Shown here: positions 38,285 to 47,316 of the stretch, one piece after another | Layout of the letters: the number at the start of each line of letters is the position of its first letter | Position numbering within the stretch: the first letter of the stretch is position 1 | Source: Pseudomonadota bacterium | GTDB taxonomy: Bacteria; Desulfobacterota; Binatia; Binatales; Binataceae | Direction of reading: 5' to 3' | Length of the DNA: 64,000 nt | Assembly (NCBI GenBank): GCA_021324855.1 | Contig: JAJPIG010000004.1 | Location: forward strand, 1-64,000 | Position numbers and translations under genes: made by a program | Notes under the pieces: model-generated | Database searches by the model: none | What the model saw: the letters and a program-made list of their open reading frames with translations, nothing else | Told to the model about the DNA's origin: nothing

Positions 38285-39196
38285 ATGACGCTGCCCGAAA
38301 CCCGCAATCCGCAACTCGAGAAGGTGATGGAGCAGTATCGCGAGCTCGCGAACTCGGCCCGCGACGCGAAGAGCCCCGCCGAAGTCCGCGCCGCGCTCGA
38401 TCGCCATTTCGGCGCGTTCCCGAGCGCTTCCAGCGTCAAATGCGAGCCGGTTAGCGCCGGCGGCGTGAAATCGGAATGGATCGCCGCGCCCAATGCCGAT
38501 CGCGAACGCGTGATTCTTTATCTCCACGGCGGCGGCTACGCCGCCGGCTCGATCGCATCGCATCGCGAGATTGCGGCGCGCCTGTCGAAAGCGGCATCCG
38601 CGCGATGCCTCGTCGCCGATTATCGCCTTGCGCCGGAAAACCCGTTTCCGGCGGCGGTCGATGATGCTGTCGCGGCTTACAAATGGCTGGTCGACAACCA
38701 GCGCTGCCAGCCCGCCAAGATGGCGATTGCGGGCGATTCGGCGGGCGGCGGACTCACGGTTGCGACGCTGGTCGCGTTGCGCGATTCAGGCGCGCCGCTC
38801 CCGGCCGCGGCGGCCTGCATCTCACCGTGGGTCGATCTCGAAGCGACGGGCGCGTCGATCGACATTAACGCGAAGGTCGACCCGCTCGTGTCGCGCGAAG
38901 TGTTGCTGATGTTCACGCAGATGTACGTTGGCGATCGCAACCCGCGCATGCCGCTGGCGTCACCGCTTCACGCCGATTTGCACGGCCTCCCGCCGCTCCT
39001 GATCCAGGTCGGTTCCGGAGAGGTGCTGCTCGACGATGCGCGCCGGCTCGCCGAGCGCGCCCGTGCCGCCGGCGTCAAGGCGGAACTCGAAATCTGGCCC
39101 GACATGCCGCACGTATGGCATTGGTGCGCGCCGGTTCTTGACGAGGGCCAGCGCGCGATCGAGCGCATCGGCGAATTCGTCCGCCAGGCGACCTAG
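38285..39196 (+). CDS. Alpha/beta hydrolase, hormone-sensitive-lipase type
   Basis: VILYLHGGGYAAGSIASHREIAARLSKAASARCLVADYRLAPENPFPAAVDDAVAAYKWL, AIAGDSAGGGLTVA. Confidence 0.95.
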   Translation: MTLPETRNPQLEKVMEQYRELANSARDAKSPAEVRAALDRHFGAFPSASSVKCEPVSAGGVKSEWIAAPNADRERVILYLHGGGYAAGSIASHREIAARLSKAASARCLVADYRLAPENPFPAAVDDAVAAYKWLVDNQRCQPAKMAIAGDSAGGGLTVATLVALRDSGAPLPAAAACISPWVDLEATGASIDINAKVDPLVSREVLLMFTQMYVGDRNPRMPLASPLHADLHGLPPLLIQVGSGEVLLDDARRLAERARAAGVKAELEIWPDMPHVWHWCAPVLDEGQRAIERIGEFVRQAT

Positions 39197-39442
39197 CTGG
39201 TGTAGTGTCTTGTTAATTAATTGCGTCCGCATTTGGGTCGTTCGGAGCGAGGCTCGTTGACCGGTGCGGCCATCCTGAGCCGCAGGCGAACCTTCAGGGC
39301 GGGCGAAGTCGAAGAGCGAAGCGATACTGCCGAATCAGATGGGAATCGTAAGCATCCTTTTAACGAGCATTGTATCCCGCTCCTCTATGATAGGACCTTC
39401 AATGCTTGACCGCCCCAAGGGCCAATCCTTCAAATCACCACT

Positions 39443-39730
39443 TCACGGACAGTTGCGGGCCGGGCGGTAGCCGGCAGCTTCGGCGGCCTGCGGACTCGGG
39501 AACGGGACGCGGTTGCTCGGCGAGATGGCACTGTAGTACGGGCAAGCCGGCCATTCGAAAACGTGGCTTCGACTGTCTTCCACGACCGGGCCGGTGGTCG
39601 GCTCGCTCGTGGTGCGGCACCGGTTGCAGAGATTAACGCGGCAGAGAGCGCTGCCCACGATAAGAACTTCAATCCTTGAGCCGTACGCGCGTTCCTCGGT
39701 CGGCGACCTCGCGCCACGCTCCCCGGCCAA
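39443..39730 (-). CDS. Small Ada-type metal-binding-domain protein
   Basis: C-terminal ...SRSHVFEWPACPYYSAISPSNRVPFPSPQAAEAAGYRPARNCP* resembles the Ada Zn-binding fold (HxxxCPYY...NRVxFxSxxEAxxAGYRxxxNC); start uncertain. Confidence 0.6.
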   Translation of the reverse strand: MAGERGARSPTEERAYGSRIEVLIVGSALCRVNLCNRCRTTSEPTTGPVVEDSRSHVFEWPACPYYSAISPSNRVPFPSPQAAEAAGYRPARNCP

Positions 39731-39736
39731 TCTCGG

Positions 39737-40243
39737 TCATCGAAGATCGTCGGGTTTGTAGATTGTCAGCCACGGTACCGCGTCGAAATCTTCGTCGAGC
39801 GTGGCGAGCGCTTCGATCCCGTATAGATCCGCGGCAGCAAGAATCAGCGAATCGTTTGTGAGCAGGCCATAGCGGCTTCTCAGGACGCTTGACCGTTTAA
39901 ATCTGGCTTCATCCAGTTCCAGCGGCAGCACACTGATCGTCAGGATTTCATCGATAAACGCCTGGTAGCGGCGGAGCCTGGCCAGAGCGTCTCGCTTGCG
40001 GCGCAAGGCTGACGCCGACTCGCGAGTAATCAGTCCATCTTCGAACGCCTCGGCTACCATTCGGCGGTGGCAGACCTCGCTCAAAACTTCGAACGTCGTG
40101 ACGCCAATTACCTCCTCTTTCGCGCAGCGTTCCAGTAAGGTTTCGCACTCGGCGGATTGAGCGCTCGCGGTGTAGATGAAGATGTTGGCGTCGATCAGAA
40201 TTGGAGTGCCGGACGGGATCGCCGGCAGCGGTCTGACTGGCAC
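39737..40243 (-). CDS. PIN-domain ribonuclease (VapC-like toxin)
   Basis: PILIDANIFIYTAS, TTFEVLSEVCHR, LLTNDSLILAAADLYGIEALATLDEDFD spaced acidic residues. Confidence 0.88.
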   Translation of the reverse strand: MPVRPLPAIPSGTPILIDANIFIYTASAQSAECETLLERCAKEEVIGVTTFEVLSEVCHRRMVAEAFEDGLITRESASALRRKRDALARLRRYQAFIDEILTISVLPLELDEARFKRSSVLRSRYGLLTNDSLILAAADLYGIEALATLDEDFDAVPWLTIYKPDDLR

Positions 40244-40246
40244 GGT

Positions 40247-40621
40247 CTAATAATCCTCAACGTCCGCATCCTGCGCTATCCATTTGAGCGTTTCGCGGTC
40301 GAGCTTGAGGCTCTTTCGCAACTTGTCGAGCGCCTGCAGTCCTGCCCTGATGCGCTCCTGGCGTCCCTCAGCTCCGAAGCGCCGCTCGATCATTCGGACA
40401 AGTTCCGGTGCACGACTTCCCGGAGCCAGCTCCGCGGCATACGCCGCGCACGCGCGAAGATCCTCCTCTTCGAGACCGGGAGTCCGCCTAAGAATCTCGT
40501 CCTCCGAGAGACCGGCGGAGATGCCTTCGAGAATCTTTAGAACCTCTACGCCACTATCACGCAGCGACGGTCTTCCGGGCTCCTTCTCGCTTATTCTGGC
40601 AAGAAGCTCAGGACGCGTCAT
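40247..40621 (-). CDS. DUF433-like HTH protein, putative antitoxin partner of PIN protein
   Basis: MTRPELLARISEKEPGRPSLRDSGVEVLKILEGISAGLSEDEILRRTPGLEEEDLRACAAYAAELA; 3 nt upstream of PIN ORF. Confidence 0.7.
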   Translation of the reverse strand: MTRPELLARISEKEPGRPSLRDSGVEVLKILEGISAGLSEDEILRRTPGLEEEDLRACAAYAAELAPGSRAPELVRMIERRFGAEGRQERIRAGLQALDKLRKSLKLDRETLKWIAQDADVEDY

Positions 40622-40928
40622 GGCTCCTCCGCTGCAAAGCCTTGTAGCCGGCGACAATCCTGTTGGTCTCGTCAACGACGTGGCGCAACGCTCCCATCTG
40701 GCGAGCCGCCGCATCCTGCGACACGCCGGGTAGGATCAAGCGATCACCTCTTACGAACGCGCCTTGGGCGAAGTCGGCCGGGATTGCCCGTTCTACCACA
40801 GCCAGAATCCATGCCTGACCAAAGAAACGCACCCATTCTTCCGGCGGAACTGAGGACAGCTTCACAGACACAGCGCCTGCGGGTGACGCCTGATCCAAAT
40901 CGAAGCCAACAATTTCGATTAGCGCCAT
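40608..40928 (-). CDS. Hypothetical protein, first gene of PIN cassette
   Basis: 106 aa; overlaps DUF433-like gene by 14 nt; no family recognised. Confidence 0.55.
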   Translation of the reverse strand: MALIEIVGFDLDQASPAGAVSVKLSSVPPEEWVRFFGQAWILAVVERAIPADFAQGAFVRGDRLILPGVSQDAAARQMGALRHVVDETNRIVAGYKALQRRSHDAS

Positions 40929-41818
40929 TGTCAGGAAAGCATACCCTTTTGTCGTCGAGCCGGCGAGTTACACGGGGCGCCAGCTTATCCCTTATCCGGC
41001 CCCTTTTGTCTGCCACCTGCGCGCGTGGCGCGATCCGCTGAACGTGCCGAAGTCGAACCGAGATAGCGACGAGGTCGCTCAACGCTGGCGGCAACAAAAT
41101 GCTCTTCGTCGAGCGCGAGAGTGATATCGAGCCTTCGCTGACGAAGGATCTGCAGCGCATCTATGATTCGCACTGTAACGCTGTGCGCTCGCAAATCGAC
41201 CTTCGGATTATCGGCGTGATCTGTCATGTATCCACGCCGGTCCTCGTGCAAACTAAGAGACGCCTCATCGCGGCTTCCCAATTCGATGTCTTCCTTGGGG
41301 ATCATCTCCGAAAGGTTCTTCCCGTCACGGCGGACGAGCTCAAGGCGCTCTTGGATCGCCTTAAGGGTTCTCAGTTCCCAGCGGGAACGACATAACGCCG
41401 GATGCCGCGACCTCAAACATCGCTTTAACTCACGGATTCGTTCCGCCCGTTCCGAGGCGCTCTATTCCAACGCCGCGGGGTGCCATTCCCATTGCGGTCA
41501 AGGAACTTGTTACGGCCTGCGGCGGCAGACTTCGAGCAGCGAGGCGGCGCAGGCCCTGTTGGCTCGTGTATAAGCGATCGTTCCGAACACGAACTGCCGG
41601 TCCGCTTCTGCCCGCGATGTGCCGAAGGAATCGCAATTACCCGCGGCGGTTCCTTGTGCCTGAACTCGCGTGGCAAATGACGCCAAGACGGCTTGCGCGA
41701 CCCGCTCATCACGATCGCGCGTTCGATGACGTGGTCGGGCCGACGATCATCCTGAAGTCCGCTGGCAGCCTCCCGAAGCTGCCCCTTTCTTCCTTTCAGG
41801 CAGACAGGCGCCGACGGT

Positions 41819-42898
41819 CTAAGCCGAGGCGCGGGTCGATTCGGCGGCTGCCGAATCGAGCCCATACAGACGCATCGCGTTGTCGCGCAGGATTCTGTCC
41901 CGGTTCTGAGCGGTGAGATCGGTGCGCTTGCGAATCGAATGCAGGTTCTCAGGATACTCCGCGTCCCAATGCGGGAAGTCCGAGGCAAAGACCAGGATTT
42001 CATCGCCGTAACGCCGTATCACTTCGGCCAGCGAGCCCTCGCCGGCTTCGATCGAGAAAAACAGGTTGCCGCGACGGATGTACTCGGCGGGATCGTGACG
42101 GCATCCGGGCGCTTCGACCTTCGCGCGCTTCTCCCATTCCTCGTGCATCCGATCGATCCAGTACGGCATCCAGGTGCAGCCCGCCTCCATGAAGCCGATG
42201 CGCAGCCGCGGAAACCGTTCCGGCACGCCGCTGAAGATGATGCTGGTGAGCTGCATCATCTGTGCGAACGCATGCGAAATCGTGTGAACCTCGATGAACG
42301 AGTCGAAGCCGTCGGCGCCGAAATAATGCGGCCCGCGGACCGTCGCATGCACGGCCAGCATGCAGCCGAGCCGCTCCGCCTCTTCGTAGATGGGCCAGTA
42401 ATCGCGATGGCCGAGCGGCTTGCGCAGGCCGACCGCGGGGAGCATCGCGCCGGTCGCGCCGAGCTCGCGCGTCGCGCGCCGCAGCTCCTTCACCGCCTCG
42501 CCGACATCCTGAAACGGCAGCAGCGCGACGCCGGTCATCCGCGCGTCAACCTGATGATAGCGATGGAAGAAGTAATCGTTGTAGCCGCGGCATAGCGCAA
42601 CTGCAAAATCCGGGTCGCGCACCCAGCCGATGCCGAGCCCCTGTGTCGGATAGAGAATCGCGTGGCTGAGCCCGCCTTCGTCCATCAATTCGAGCACCGC
42701 GCGCGCGTCGAACTGCCATCGGCCGAGCGTGCCGCGCAGCGAGCGATCCCATCCGTCGCTCGAAAAGTACGATCGCGCGCCGCGCGCCGGCCCGTAGTCG
42801 CGGTAGGCGGGATCGATGAATTCGGCTAACTGATCGACCGTTTCGATAATGTGGCCATCGGCATCAATTGGGTTCACGTTCATCGGATCCTTCTCCAT
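41819..42898 (-). CDS. Amidohydrolase family protein (ACMSD-like)
   Basis: IDADGHIIETVDQLAEFIDPAYRDY, GVPERFPRLRIGFMEAGCTWMPYWIDRMHEEWEKR, ILVFASDFPHWDAEYPE. Confidence 0.93.
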   Translation of the reverse strand: MEKDPMNVNPIDADGHIIETVDQLAEFIDPAYRDYGPARGARSYFSSDGWDRSLRGTLGRWQFDARAVLELMDEGGLSHAILYPTQGLGIGWVRDPDFAVALCRGYNDYFFHRYHQVDARMTGVALLPFQDVGEAVKELRRATRELGATGAMLPAVGLRKPLGHRDYWPIYEEAERLGCMLAVHATVRGPHYFGADGFDSFIEVHTISHAFAQMMQLTSIIFSGVPERFPRLRIGFMEAGCTWMPYWIDRMHEEWEKRAKVEAPGCRHDPAEYIRRGNLFFSIEAGEGSLAEVIRRYGDEILVFASDFPHWDAEYPENLHSIRKRTDLTAQNRDRILRDNAMRLYGLDSAAAESTRASA

Positions 42899-43003
42899 CC
42901 GCCGCGCGGTTCGTCTCGTTCGACAAGTCCGGACCTTGAGAACTCTGTCAAAAGCGGCCCACAGCGTCCAGTGATGACGCTGGCCGATCGCAAAGCCTCG
43001 CGT

Positions 43004-43888
43004 CTATTTCGAGGCGAGCACTTCGAGCGTGCGCAGATCGGGGCGCAGTCCGCCGGCCGGATCGAGCGCGAGGATACAAACCTGGTCAGCGCCGGCGTTG
43101 CGATGCTCGTTGAGACGGGCGCGGAGCGCGTCCTTGCCGCCCCACGCAACGATCGCATCGACGAGAAAGTCGCTGCCGCCCTCGACGAGATCGCGTTGAT
43201 CGAAACCGAGGCTCATTAGAAATTTCGAGTAGCCGGGAATGCTGAGATAGAAGGCCATATAGTCGCGCACGCAGGTCCGTGCCTTGTTCGCATCCGATTC
43301 GAGGAGCACCGCCTGCTCGACGATCAGCCGCTTGCCCGGCCCGAGCAGCCGGCGCGCATGCGCGGTATACGCGGGCGTGACGAAGTAGGTGAGCGCGCCA
43401 TCGGCAAGCCGGCCCGCGAGCTCGAGCATTTTGGGGTTCTGCGCGCCGATCACGATCGGCGGAACGGGGGCCGTGCCGGCAGCGGTGTATTTGAATGCTT
43501 TCAGCGCGCCGACGTATTCGGCCATGAATGCGAGCGGCTTGCCGTAAGTCCCGCCACGCATCGCGACGCTGACCGGATTGTTGACGCCGATTCCGAGCGC
43601 GAAGCGATCGCCAGAAAGTTCGGCGTTGGTCCGCGCCCCAGCCGCGATCGTTGGCGCCGGGCGGGCCCAGACGCTGGCGACGCCGGTTCCGATGATCATG
43701 CGCTTGGTGCGTGTCAGGAGAGAGGCGGCATGGACGAGGGCGTCCCGGCCCAGCGGGCCTTCTGTAAACCACAGCGCTTGGTAGCCGAGTTCCTCGACGC
43801 GCTGCGCGAACGCGCCGGCTTCTGCGATGCTCATCGTATCGAGAAAGGCAAAAACGCCGAGGCCGGTGAATTCCATGGGACGCATCAT
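43004..43888 (-). CDS. LLM-class flavin-dependent oxidoreductase
   Basis: LGVFAFLDTMSIAEAGAFAQRVEELGYQALWFTEGPLGRDALVHAASLLTRTKRMIIGTGVASVWARPAPTIAAGARTNAELSGDRFALGIGV. Confidence 0.93.
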   Translation of the reverse strand: MMRPMEFTGLGVFAFLDTMSIAEAGAFAQRVEELGYQALWFTEGPLGRDALVHAASLLTRTKRMIIGTGVASVWARPAPTIAAGARTNAELSGDRFALGIGVNNPVSVAMRGGTYGKPLAFMAEYVGALKAFKYTAAGTAPVPPIVIGAQNPKMLELAGRLADGALTYFVTPAYTAHARRLLGPGKRLIVEQAVLLESDANKARTCVRDYMAFYLSIPGYSKFLMSLGFDQRDLVEGGSDFLVDAIVAWGGKDALRARLNEHRNAGADQVCILALDPAGGLRPDLRTLEVLASK

Positions 43889-44110
43889 CGCGCGCTGCGG
43901 GCGCAGCGATCAAATGCGAATCCCGTTAAAGCTACTTCGCGAACGTGCCCGTGAGATAAAGGATGTTGTTAATCCCGCCGGGTGTAAGGTTGTGTCGAGC
44001 ACGCAACGATCGTGCATCAGTAGCCGAACCGTTTAAGAGCGCCGCGATCGCCGCGCAGGCGGGCCGCAGAACGCGATCCGCACTCGCGCATGGTGTAGCA
44101 TGGGCGGGCG

Positions 44111-44890
44111 ATGGAACGTTTGCCAATTATCTTTGTGAGCCACGGATCGCCAAGCCTCGCGCTCGAGGATTGTCCGGCGCGCGACTTCATGATGCGGCTC
44201 GGGCGCAACCTTGGCGCGCCGCGCGCGATCGTCGCCATCTCGGCGCATTGGGCGACCCGCGAACCTGCGGTCACCGGTGCTGTCAATCCTGAAACAATTC
44301 ATGACTTCTACGGCTTTCCCGATGCGCTTTACCGCATTCGATACGCGGCGCCCGGCGCGCCTGAGATCGCCGAAAATGTAGCGGAGCTGCTTGGCGCGGC
44401 CGGATTCAAATGCGCAATCGATCAGCGGCGCGGCCTCGACCATGGCGCGTGGAGTCCGCTGCTGCTGATGTACCCGGAGCCGCGAATCCCGGTAATCCAG
44501 GTGGCGCTCCAGCCGCATCGCGGCGCAGCGCATCATCTTGCGTTGGGCGCAGCCATCGCGCCGATTCGCGACGCCGGGGTTCTGATCTTCGCCAGCGGCG
44601 GCGCAACCCACAATCTCGGTCAGATTCGCGGACCATCCAACACGCCTGCGCCGCGATGGGTCAGCGAGTTCTCGGATTGGCTGACGGCAACGATCACGGA
44701 AGGCCGCACGCGCGATCTGGTTGATTATCGCCAGGTCGCGCCATATGCCGCGGAGAATCATCCGAGCGAGGAGCATTTCTTGCCGCTCATCGTGGCGGCG
44801 GGAGCGGCGGGCGAGGGCGCGCGCGGCCGGTCCATCCATGCGAGCTACACCTACGGTGTGTTGAGCATGGCATCGTACGCTTTCGATTGA
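44111..44890 (+). CDS. LigB-type class III extradiol ring-cleavage dioxygenase (DODA-like)
   Basis: LPIIFVSHGSPSLALEDCPARDFMMRLGRNLGAPRAIVAISAHW, DHGAWSPLLLMYPEPRIPVIQVALQP, IFASGGATHNLGQ. Confidence 0.93.
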   Translation: MERLPIIFVSHGSPSLALEDCPARDFMMRLGRNLGAPRAIVAISAHWATREPAVTGAVNPETIHDFYGFPDALYRIRYAAPGAPEIAENVAELLGAAGFKCAIDQRRGLDHGAWSPLLLMYPEPRIPVIQVALQPHRGAAHHLALGAAIAPIRDAGVLIFASGGATHNLGQIRGPSNTPAPRWVSEFSDWLTATITEGRTRDLVDYRQVAPYAAENHPSEEHFLPLIVAAGAAGEGARGRSIHASYTYGVLSMASYAFD

Positions 44891-45256
44891 TTAAGCCGGA
44901 AAAAGGGCGGCCGGGCTATTTTTGCGACGAGGGTTGGGGGAGCCCCGACGTCAATAGCCCGGCCTGCTTGGGGACAGGTGCTACTGCTTCTTGGGACGGG
45001 AAAGCAGCGCAGGCATGCGTAAGAGCAACGTTTGTGCCTAATAAAGATCGTCGGGGAATCAAGTGTTTTTTGGATCAACGCTTTTCGTGAAATGCGAGAA
45101 AAGCCCGCGAATGACGTCGGTTTGGGCAGTTAAATGCATGAAATTGCAGGCGATTCGCATCATGCGAAGGTTTCCGGATACGACGAAATGGCCGAGTTCG
45201 GTACGTGGAAGCCGCAGTTGAGACTCGATAAGAGCTGTGTTAATCGGTAAAAGTTC

Positions 45257-45329
45257 GGGGCGTGGCGCAGCCTGGTAGCGCACCTGCCTTGGGAGCAGGG
45301 GGTCGGCCGTTCAAATCGGCTCGCCCCGA
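45257..45329 (+). tRNA. tRNA-Pro (TGG)
   Basis: Cloverleaf CGGGGCG...CGCCCCG; anticodon loop CTTGGGA; T-arm GTTCAAATC; CCA not encoded. Confidence 0.95.
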
Positions 45330-45333
45330 TTTC

Positions 45334-45407
45334 GCGCCAGTAGCTCAGGTGGAAAGAGCAGCGGCCTTCTAAGCCGCGGGTCAGGGGTTCGAATCCCTTC
45401 TGGCGCG
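45334..45407 (+). tRNA. tRNA-Arg (TCT)
   Basis: Cloverleaf GCGCCAG...CTGGCGC; anticodon stem-loop GCGGC-CTTCTAA-GCCGC; CCA not encoded. Confidence 0.95.
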
Positions 45408-45477
45408 CGCCACGAAATCTGCTCGGTTGAAATTGATCAAACGAGTTTGAGTTGGCAAGTTTGAATCGATCGGGGAT

Positions 45478-45554
45478 GGTGAGTGTAGCTCAGTTGGTAG
45501 AGCATCGGGTTGTGGCCCCGGTGGTCGAGGGTTCGAGTCCCTTCACTCACCCCA
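45478..45554 (+). tRNA. tRNA-His (GTG)
   Basis: G-1 plus GTGAGTG...CACTCAC; anticodon loop TTGTGGC; CCA encoded. Confidence 0.95.
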
Positions 45555-45586
45555 CAATATCCGCTATCTAAGACGCTTTCCGGGGT

Positions 45587-45662
<76 letters not shown>

Positions 45663-46238
45663 AAAATCTTCCGTAGATTAACTGCGTTGCCGCCCGGCTT
45701 GGTTCTGTTGTGAGCGGGCGGGGTGGGCGCAGTTGCCAGTTCCCGTTCGACAGCATCGGCATCGCAACCGTCCCGAAGGACGCGAAATGAGTCATTGATA
45801 AGACCCGCGAGAGCCTGCAGCGGCAGGGGCACAATGCAGACACGAGGGCGTCTGGATTGAACGCAAATGGCTGCCTATTTGTTAATTTTCGGCGCGACCG
45901 CGTCCGAAAGGAAAATGTAAAGTTTATATTATTACCAGTGTAATTTTAGCTGTTACCGCGCGATTTTCTTCTGCATGCTCTCGCATGGACCAGTCGCCAC
46001 GGACCTCCTATACCATTTTTATACGAGTTCTATTTTTTAATTACTCGGCTGGCATCGGAGTTGCGAGCCACCGATCTGTTTGTTTTCGCGGCGTTAAGGT
46101 TCGGTTAAGCCGAGATCGGTCATTTCCGAAGCTCATCGAGAGTTACTTCTCAGATAAGAAAGTGGCGTGACTTCACAAGGTTTCAGGCGGGCGACCGTGA
46201 TTTCACACCGCCCATGGTCTTCAAGAGGATTCTATCGG

Positions 46239-47279
46239 ATGTCCATACTCGACACTTTTCGAAACGCTGAGTTCCGTGACACATCCATCCTTGGGACTCA
46301 CGGGCTGCTAAATCCGCAAAATTCATGGATCGCTTCACGCAAGTGCATCGTCTGCGGTTCGACAGCGCCGGTCCGCGAGATCCTTCCAAACTGGGGTGTC
46401 TGGTGTCGATGCGAAGGCTGCGGGCTTGAGTTTGCGGATCCTTCGAGTCTTCCAGAACCGCCGACCGAGGTTTTTAACCGAGCGTATAGCGGCAAGGAGT
46501 CGGACTGCGGGATGGAGGAGTTTGCGTACCGCGCCTCCATTCGTCACGCCCTGGTCAATCACCCCGATCTCTGGTTTTTCAATCCGGCGGCAATCAGGGA
46601 AGTGCTCGATTTTCTCCATCGGCGGGTTCCGCCAGGCGGTACAGTTTTCGAAATCGGATCGGGGCTCGGCTTCTTTCTCCATCTGCTCAGAAGAGAGGGC
46701 TTTAATCCCGTCGGTCTCGATGTTGCGCAGGTGGTGGTCGATCTGGCTCGCGCGGACGGTTTCAAGATATGGCATGGCACGCTGGATTCAGTTCCACCGG
46801 ACTTCGTGAAGCCCGACGCAATCGTTTCGCTATTCGTCCTGCATCATCTCGACGCGCCGATCGATTTTTTTCGACTGCTCCGCAAGCGATGGCCGTCGGC
46901 GCCGATTGCGATTGCCGAATATGGTCAGGTCGGACCGAACAGCGTTGCTGCATATCCGCCGCGTACGCTTCATCGATGGAACTCGAAAGCGCTCGCGCTC
47001 GCGATGCGTCAGACCGGATACAAGGTGCAGACAATTGACGTAAGTTCGAGCGGCAACGAGCATCCGGTGCTGCGCCCAATACGATTTGTCATGCGACACA
47101 CAGTGATCGTTCCGGCCGTGTTCCGCGCGGCAAAAGTTATTCAGCGGCGATTCATGCCCAGGATTCTCAAACCTCTGAAACAACCAGGCTATACGATCGT
47201 TGGATTGGGCGAGCCGCCGGAAACCTCTTCGGGGACTGGCGATGGGAGCGACGGCAATGCAGCGAAGCTTTCGCAGTGA
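46239..47279 (+). CDS. Class I SAM-dependent methyltransferase with N-terminal zinc-ribbon
   Basis: Start MSILDTFRNAEF with upstream AGAGGA; CIVCGSTAPVREILPNWGVWCRCEGCGLEFADP; GTVFEIGSGLGFFLHLLRREGFNPVGLD. Confidence 0.88.
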   Translation: MSILDTFRNAEFRDTSILGTHGLLNPQNSWIASRKCIVCGSTAPVREILPNWGVWCRCEGCGLEFADPSSLPEPPTEVFNRAYSGKESDCGMEEFAYRASIRHALVNHPDLWFFNPAAIREVLDFLHRRVPPGGTVFEIGSGLGFFLHLLRREGFNPVGLDVAQVVVDLARADGFKIWHGTLDSVPPDFVKPDAIVSLFVLHHLDAPIDFFRLLRKRWPSAPIAIAEYGQVGPNSVAAYPPRTLHRWNSKALALAMRQTGYKVQTIDVSSSGNEHPVLRPIRFVMRHTVIVPAVFRAAKVIQRRFMPRILKPLKQPGYTIVGLGEPPETSSGTGDGSDGNAAKLSQ

Positions 47280-47316
47280 AGTGAGTCACCAAACAGCCGA
47301 GTCATCGGCAAGCTAG

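Noticed and set aside
39382-39685. Two copies of GATAxGAxCTTCAATxCTTGA (about 39382 and 39660) as a mobile-element boundary
   Set aside because: Imperfect match of about 20 bp only, with no transposase or terminal inverted repeats; could be chance or minor duplication.
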